DNA of 64,000 bases, taken from NCBI GenBank assembly GCA_003260075.1, contig QLIY01000649.1, forward strand, positions 29,457-93,456, written 5' to 3'. Under the pieces are notes generated by a model. It was not told the DNA's origin. It saw only the letters and a list, made by a program, of their open reading frames with translations, and did not search any database. Within the stretch, counting starts at the first letter, position 1; the number at the start of each line of letters is the position of its first letter. The translations under genes were made by a program, and so were the position numbers. This DNA comes from Phallusia mammillata (lineage: Eukaryota > Chordata > Ascidiacea > Phlebobranchia > Ascidiidae). Shown here in pieces: positions 57,608-64,000 of the stretch.

Positions 57608-60600
57608 ATGTCTGATTCTGCAGCCGATGTTGAAAAGCAAACGAAAGATGAGGGTGCCACCTGGTGGTGTAAACTGCTTGCTCGTGGAATTGGAGTTATC
57701 GCAGCCTTAAGTAAGTTTGTTAAATTCTGTGTAAATTCACATACTGTGCTGGGATTATATTTGATCAGATTGTTACATACTGTTTGCTGCCTATGCACTA
57801 TGTCTTATCCAGTGGTGGGATTCAGTCGGTTTGCACCGGTTGTATAGAACCGTCTCACGAAATTTTATGTGATCAGTGAACCGGCCTTACTGGTTACTGT
57901 ATATGACTCTTTGTAACAGAACCGGGTGAAAAATGTTACTTTTTCGATATAACCGACTGACAAAAATTTGCATTCCTCCACTGGTATTATGTATAGCACC
58001 ATGCTCATGTTTAAAAATAAACCTTGCCGTGATTGTACAAGTGCAAACAATTGCATGACCTGTCATCAGTTTTTGGTTAAAAAAACGTAGAACTCCTGAT
58101 GCATTACGATGCAAATGGTGATGTACAATAAGCAAATACTAAGTACAACAAAGTTCTGGTTTTATTTTTTGTGGTTCTAGAATTAAAAAAAATGAAATAA
58201 ATATTAAATGACCAAACTCATGAATCACTTTGGCATCGCTTATTCCAAAACAAAACAGATCTTTTAGTTTATCAGTTCAGTTAATGTGGTAAGCCGTTGA
58301 CAATCATGTCATGTAGTTGTATAACATAAAATATTAAACCTATAGTTAAACATTTTGAGTTTTGTATTTGTCCATGAAATATGTAAAAAAAAATATCTTT
58401 CAGTTGTCGGTCTAACTGGTGTCATCACATTGTTCAGCATTCTACATCCAATCTGTATCTTATCTGGCTGTCTAATGTTGTAAGTGCTATTGTACTGTTT
58501 GTCATAAAAAATAAAATAAGATTTTTATGTGCAACTGTTGTGTATTCTCTTTTCAAATATAAGCTGTTATGTGTACAATGTTATTATCCTTAATGGTCTT
58601 GCTTAGGCTTTCTGTTTTTGAAAAATAATCAATATTGTTAGTAACCAATAGTTGAAAAATCAATAACTTACATTTATGGCTGTAAAACTGTGCTTGCAAC
58701 AAAAATAAACCAGTTGCACTATTTGTTAAATTTATGCTGGTTTTAAAACCTGTTTATTTTCGTGCAGTGCAAACATAACATGATAACAATTAAATGTTTT
58801 GACACTACAAGCTCCCTGTAAAATGTCACAGCATGCATTCACATTACATCATCTACTCCTGTTTGTTTGTGTGCTAATGGTTGTTAAACTATAGTATTCA
58901 AAAGTAACATTTGATACAAAATGTATTCATAGATAGTTTTGAACCATTTTGCTCGTGTATTTGAAGTCTATTCTGTTCAATAGATTTGAGATGAGATTCT
59001 TATGACATTATTTTATTTTTAAGGGGTATTTGTTGTATCATGATTTTGTTGGAAGCACCATTTTGTTGTTCCTTCTTTGAATCCACCAAGTCAATTTCAA
59101 ATTGGCTGACTGGGAGAGCATACTGGCAGAAGGGTTTACTCTACATTGTGTAAGTAGGCCAATAACTGACATAATGTCCGATGAATACAAATGTGTGAAT
59201 TGTGAAGCAGACAGAAATATGTATGAGATAGTTGAGTACTGTGTATGCTGTATTGCAGCTATAGCTTGCAATTTCCATATGTATGCTTGTACCATTTGCC
59301 AATGTGAATGCAAATTTGTGTTGCCTAATCCTGAAGTAGGTCAATTACTTCTCATTAATTACTTAATGGCAACCCTTTTGTATTGTCTTCAATTTACTAC
59401 AGTAAACCTAGTTAATCTGTACCCGTTTGGGACAAAAAGTTGTCCAGATTAAGCTAAGGTCCAGATTAACAGATGTCGATTAGTTGAAGCCTTCACACAT
59501 TACAAATCATTTGTACCTCCAGTTTTGCCAGAATTCCACATTAACCGAATCTAGTATACTGTATCATCTACAAAAATTTGCAATCACCGAACATCAGTTT
59601 TTTTTCTATCATTGTCGTTTTACAAAATAACTCATGTACTGAAATGATTCTTTGCCTGAAAAATGTTTAATTCCCTGATGTAATTTTGTGGCCCACAAAT
59701 TCAATCAGTGAAACAGAGGAAACCAAACAATTTGATTTTCCCAGGATGCCTAAGCAATTTCCGTTGCTATGCAACAGCTTTGTTTACCTTTTGTGTTAAG
59801 TTACATAGGTTCGAGTTTAAGGCAAAGATTTTTCTATTGGAACTTTGAATTACTATCTTAAACTTAAATTCTTGGTCTATTTAAAAAATATATATTTGCC
59901 AAGTTGATACACATTTATTTATTTCCTAAAGTATAAATACCGTTTTGTTTAGAATGAAGTATCACAATTTAGTCATGGTTATGTAACTTCTTCATAAACA
60001 ACATGTCCGAAGCTGTACATGTTATAATACTTTATATATTTGTTTAGAGTTTCGATCGTACCTGTTGCAGTATGTCCTGGTGTCACCACATTTGTCGGTT
60101 GCGTCCCTCCATTTGCAACTGGTGTTATTTACGGCTTGATGTCGCTTGGGAAAAAGTAAGTGTAAATAGGTCGATTACTGGTGGATGTCAATTGAAAGGT
60201 TGCATTAAGGTTATGTATCACTTGTGTACATTATAATCATGCCTAGTCAATAAATGACAGAGTCATAAACCTTTAAGTTTTACTTGCTTGCAACATTAAG
60301 ACTTGTCACACAAAATCTGCATTATTAAACCATTTGTTTGGCACTGTATTCCATGCATATATATTTAATGCATCAATATATATATATATGAATCTTAAGG
60401 GCACAAAAAGTTAATGTGCATTTTGAGGGCTATAAGAAGGTAAAAAGGGGTTTAACACCATTTGTTTTTGCTTGCACTGTATGGGGGCAATAACATGACA
60501 AAAAGTAGTAACACCAGTTTTTATCATGCACTTTAGTACTGCATATCGTACTGAATACTCGGTGATCTTTGTGAAATGCATTGCTCAGCCCAGGAATATT

Positions 60601-61010
60601 TGGTCTGGATTTATTTTGAGGGTGTCAACCATTTCATGTGTGCCACAGTGGTGTAATAATCACTGATTTACACTTATCTGCGAACTTTTGACTTCTTTTG
60701 GCACCTTGCAAACAATAGTTGTGTAATGTGACTGTGTATAATGTATGCAAATTTAGGGGGGGGGGGTGAACTTTTGACTTCTTTTGGCACCTTGCAATCA
60801 TAGTTCACAACAAACAATAGTTGTGTAATGTGACTGTGTATAATGTATGCAAATTTAGTTGCAACCATGTAGAGTGTGACTTAATACAGGAAACAGTTGC
60901 AATTAATAAACAACTTGATTTTTCTCAGAGCGGATCGCAGTGAAATGATGGCTAATGCTCGAGGAGGTAGCACTCCACAATTTGACCGCTTTGAAAATGA
61001 GACAGGATAA
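57608..61010 (+). CDS. CACFD1: Flower/CACFD1-family four-pass membrane protein
   Basis: Five coding exons: 57608-57710, 58404-58479, 59024-59149, 60048-60155 and 60929-61010. All introns are GT-AG and the exons total 495 nt, giving 164 residues, close to vertebrate CACFD1 (about 172). Hydrophobic segments lie at about 28-48, 51-69, 98-115 and 118-136. The signature LLEAPFCC (Glu70, codon 59052-59054), TGVIYGLMSLGKKA and a short polar tail match Drosophila Flower. Family members sit on synaptic vesicles and endosomes, are reported to affect calcium influx and endocytosis, and act in fitness-based cell competition in flies. The intron phases are 1, 2, 2, 2. The fourth intron contains a poly-G junction, but both flanking exons are intact. 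Same strand as the collagen gene, 3.7 kb downstream; no operon is implied. Confidence 0.95.
57802..57991 (-). mobile_element. hAT MITE, family A copy 2 (inverted)
   Basis: CAGTGGTGGGATTCAG at 57810 and a decayed right end GCATTCCTCCACTG to 57983. Read on the minus strand it aligns along its length with the copy at 33539-33717, sharing for example the TCTCACGAAATTTTATG block. Flanks GTCTTATC and GTATTATG match at 6 of 8 bases. It lies in Flower intron 1. Confidence 0.85.
59398..59563 (+). mobile_element. pogo/Tigger-like MITE
   Basis: TA-flanked 162-bp element from CAGTAAACCTAGTTAAT (59400) to ATTAACCGAATCTAGTATACTG (to 59561), read in parts. The ends are inverted and resemble the CAGTA-AACC-TTAA ends of pogo/Tigger elements, which duplicate TA. 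It lies in Flower intron 3 and has no coding capacity. Confidence 0.75.
60682..60858 (+). repeat. Local duplication joined by G11 in Flower intron 4
   Basis: A left copy (60682-60755) and a right copy (60768-60858) flank eleven G (60756-60766). The right copy has 17 extra bases. Same pattern as the other poly-G junctions. Confidence 0.88.
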
Positions 61011-62660
61011 AAACAATTTCTGTTTTTTGGAGGGAAACATACTGACCATTAATAATTGGTGCTAATATGCCAGAACTGTTCATGTTTTTTTAAAAAATTT
61101 CTTGTGCAATTTCCACATAAATGTCTGTAGTTTGTCACATATTTGTATGTTATGTTTTCATCGGACAGCAGCTTTTACAATATCTAAATGTGCCATTTTC
61201 TTTTTCTAAATTTAAGCTTCTTTACTCAAATTCTGTTAATAGCAGGACTCAAGTAAAAAAAAATTACCCAGCATATTTTCGATCTTGAGAGGGATAAATG
61301 ATGAGCATCAAGTTAAAAATTTGATGACAATATTCTTTTAAAAGCAGAAAAGCTGGCTTTGAATGCTTATTATTTACCCCCAAAATAAATGTACTAAAAT
61401 AATGTTGCAGAAAAACATACCCAAAAAGTTCTGTAATCAATTTTAAAAAGGAGCTTTAAAATGTATTTGTTAAGGCATTTTGGTCACCATTTCATACTTT
61501 TATTTTTAAATTAAGCAAGAGAGTCATGTTTGCACTTAGACCATCGCATAATTTGCATTAATTTATTGTTCATGTGACAACAACAGTCAACACTGCTTTG
61601 GCCTTGTAAAATTGTATAGATGCTCTAATCTTGAAAAGTTATTATTAACCCATAAAGAGCAACTGTTGAAAACTTACATTGAAAAATATTTTTCTTAGTT
61701 AATTCTGTTTCAGCAATTGCAAACACCTTTTTGCATCTTTCTATATTTACTTTCTGTTAAAGAATAATGTCATTAGAAGTTGTTAGCTCATAATAATACT
61801 ATTTTGGTTTATTAAATTACACTTGTTATTTGTTTGGTAACATTGTTTTTCTGTCAGTAGGTGTGTAAAATTCATGTTTTTCAACCTGTTGTGTTGCTGT
61901 TTTGAAACAAATAAGTACAAACAGAAACGGTACAGCATTACATGTAATACATTTTCACCAAGTCATAGTAAAAATAAATAACAATCACTATTTAGTGACA
62001 AAGATGTAATAATGCTAAAATCACTGTTTAAATTAAATACCAGCCTAGTATGTAACTTCATTATTTCATAAAAAGAGGTTTTTTTTCCAAATTGGATCAT
62101 GCTAAAATATTTGGTAGTGGTTGGTGCATTATTTACCGAAGCTATTCCCACGTTGTTGTACGTTTTATTACTTTGTTGTGATGATAAAAATACTTTATAT
62201 CTTGGTGTATTCATGCTTTTTTCAGTTTAACAAACAAGCTTGGATCATGTAACTGTGCATAGAAACCAGAATAGCATGACAAAAAGTTCCAATTTAGACA
62301 AACTAGCTATCTTGTTGTGAAATCTACGATTTTCTGGGTAAACTAGCTTAGCAATGCAAAGCCGTGCATGTACAAATTGCTATTGTTTGATTGTTGGTAC
62401 TTTAATAATGCTTCTGCGCTAAAATTGTACAAAACCTCAATTGCTATGTGTTTATCGAATGTGTAAGCAAGATGTACTTTTGTGGGCTCATTATTTTCAG
62501 AATGTATTACATTTACTTGTCCAAATACATCTTTTGATATGTTTTGTGAAAACTACACCTAAAAACAAGTAAGACCTCCTAATCTTTTTTGTAATTTTTG
62601 ACATAGTTTTAAGTGATAGTTTGCTTTAAAAGTTTATCTTAACTTATGATGTAAAAAAGC
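61011..62660 (+). other. Flower 3' UTR and downstream sequence
   Basis: AT-rich, no coding region seen. The first AATAAA after the stop is at 61384-61389; another lies near 61973. The end of the transcript is not determined. Confidence 0.5.
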
Positions 62661-63092
62661 CTAGAGTTCCCAACCTGTGGTACGCGTACCACTAGTGGTC
62701 TGCGAAGGTTTTTCAGGTGGTACGCGAGCAGCTTCAGCTTTTTTTCACAAAAACCTGGATTCACAACTTTATATTTTATTTGCAAGAAAAATTCCCAACG
62801 TCTATTCTTATTGTTACGTAACTATTCCTGTTGTTTCGTATCACTACGATCTTCAAAATACAGGTCATGTCAATTGTCAACAAGACGCACAGTGCTTTGA
62901 AAGGCCGTACAACGTGGCACAGTGGGCGTTAATTACGTCAAATGATTGCTCTTGATATATATCCTCTACTGTTTTATAGCTTAAGCTACATATAGCGTTG
63001 AATAATACTAATTGTAAGTTTCAAGAAGTGGTACGCGTGGCAGTACAGAGCGTCCAAGTGGTACCAGATCGTAAAAAGGTTGGGAATCTTGG
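62661..63092 (+). mobile_element. hAT-like element with GGTACGCG subterminal repeats
   Basis: The left end CTAGAGTTCCCAACC and the right end GGTTGGGAATCTTGG are imperfect inverted repeats of the CAGTGGTTCCCAACC type. GTGGTACGCG recurs three times near the two ends. No target duplication could be confirmed, so the element is probably old. The open frame inside (62677-62955) is not convincing. Confidence 0.65.
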
Positions 63093-63442
63093 CCTAGATG
63101 GTATAATTTCACACAAAGTACAATAAGGTGGGGTATGTTTGCCGATTCATATTCCTGTGTATAGAAAGACAACTTTATAAACAACATAATCATTATCTGC
63201 AAGGTAGTTACATCGGCGTCCGCAGGCTGGGCACTGGGTACAGTCAAGTTAAAATCAAGTTTAGCTGGCAAAGTTTTTACCCCGGGGATGATATCCTAAG
63301 AAAAGACACGCTTAGCTGTGAGCACAGAAGGCTTTTAACAACAGGTCAATATAATTTCGAACCCCAAACATGTCCATGTCAACTGCCTGCAGCAGTTGGT
63401 AACTGACTCCAGCATTGCCGAGTACTTCGCAATGATCTTGAG

Positions 63443-63820
63443 CAGTGGTTCTCAAACTTATTCATTATTTTTTCAAAACGGTCCCTTTGCCATTAATTCG
63501 GGGGCTCGCGGTCCTTAAGGCTAAATGTGTATTTCAGAAAACGAAAGTTGATTGCAGGATTTTAGCTACTTAATGCAAAATTGCGCATAATAATGATCCA
63601 AAGACAGCTTGTGACATCACAGACAAGACGAAGGCATTACGATTATGCGCGAACAATTGCATTTTTGATGGTTGTCATTCAATAAAGGCTATTGTTTAGC
63701 AATAGAGACGGTCGATTCTCAATTCTACTTTGATTTAAACTTAGTGGCACAAACTGACGCTAAATAGAATTATAGAACTACTTCGCGGTCTCCCCAAAAT
63801 TGCCTCACGGACCCCTAAAG
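63443..63820 (+). mobile_element. hAT-like element, right end unclear
   Basis: Starts CAGTGGTTCTCAAAC and has matching subterminal pieces (CTCGCGGTCC near the left, CACGGACCCCTAAAG at the right). It abuts the next element at 63821, so its right terminal repeat is missing or was overwritten. Confidence 0.55.
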
Positions 63821-64000
63821 CAGTGGTCGTCAACCTATGGGTCGCGACCCCAAGTGGTCGCCTAAACTTTTTCTGGGGTCGCAATAAGTCGCCGGATTTA
63901 ATTTATTGCATTTTAAAATTGATAACAGAAAATGAAACTAATATTATGTTCTTTTAGATCGCAACTTTTGCTCTTGTTTTGTAGTACAGCTTGCTACCTC
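63821..64000 (+). mobile_element. hAT-like element, left end, runs off the window
   Basis: Begins CAGTGGTCGTCAACC followed by GGGTCGCGACCCC, a typical hAT left end with a subterminal palindrome. Only the first 180 bases are inside the window. Confidence 0.6.

Noticed and set aside
1..64000. CRISPR arrays, operons or bacterial mobile elements
   Set aside because: None seen; spliced genes, a eukaryotic tRNA and hAT/pogo elements show this is animal nuclear DNA.

Overview
The window looks like nuclear DNA of an ascidian tunicate, most likely Ciona or a close relative. It is AT-rich, with long introns and many short non-autonomous DNA transposons. A 16-base string identical to the Ciona trans-spliced leader, as I remember it, occurs three times exactly and once with a single mismatch. 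The genes are chordate-type. I ran no database search; the species call is inference.

Layout. 1-13.9 kb is gene-poor. It holds one tRNA-Asn(GTT) at 2703-2776, a cluster of TGACGTCA palindromes near 6.15-6.46 kb, and a hammerhead-like repeat near 7.48 kb. 13.93-53.87 kb is one large plus-strand gene for a collagen XV/XVIII (multiplexin) chain. I resolve 39 coding exons whose phases all join in frame to 1,295 codons plus a stop. A fortieth, phase-compatible cassette exon at 31027-31305 would raise this to 1,388. The order is: signal peptide, optional six-cysteine domain resembling the repulsive guidance molecule (RGM) N-terminal domain, thrombospondin N-terminal-like (TSPN) domain, acidic Ser-Gly linker, interrupted Gly-X-Y helix, trimerization domain, Thr/Pro hinge, endostatin. 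57.61-61.01 kb is a five-exon plus-strand gene for a Flower/CACFD1-family membrane protein of 164 aa. The remaining sequence is intergenic or UTR and carries hAT- and pogo-type MITEs.

The two genes have no evident functional link. The collagen chain is expected to be a secreted basement-membrane proteoglycan that releases endostatin. Flower is a synaptic-vesicle/endosomal four-pass protein. Both coding starts have a splice-acceptor-like pyrimidine-AG just upstream with no obvious local 5' exon, as expected if the mRNAs receive a spliced leader.

Most notable points. (1) The RGM-N-like cassette sits between the signal peptide and the TSPN domain, where vertebrate collagen XVIII carries a frizzled domain. 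(2) Nine plus-strand G runs (10-62 G) occur; six junctions join two near-identical copies of local sequence that differ by SNPs or indels. They look like two alleles concatenated by an assembly fault, and intron sequence there should be treated as unreliable. (3) Spliced-leader-like 16-mers are dispersed in introns.
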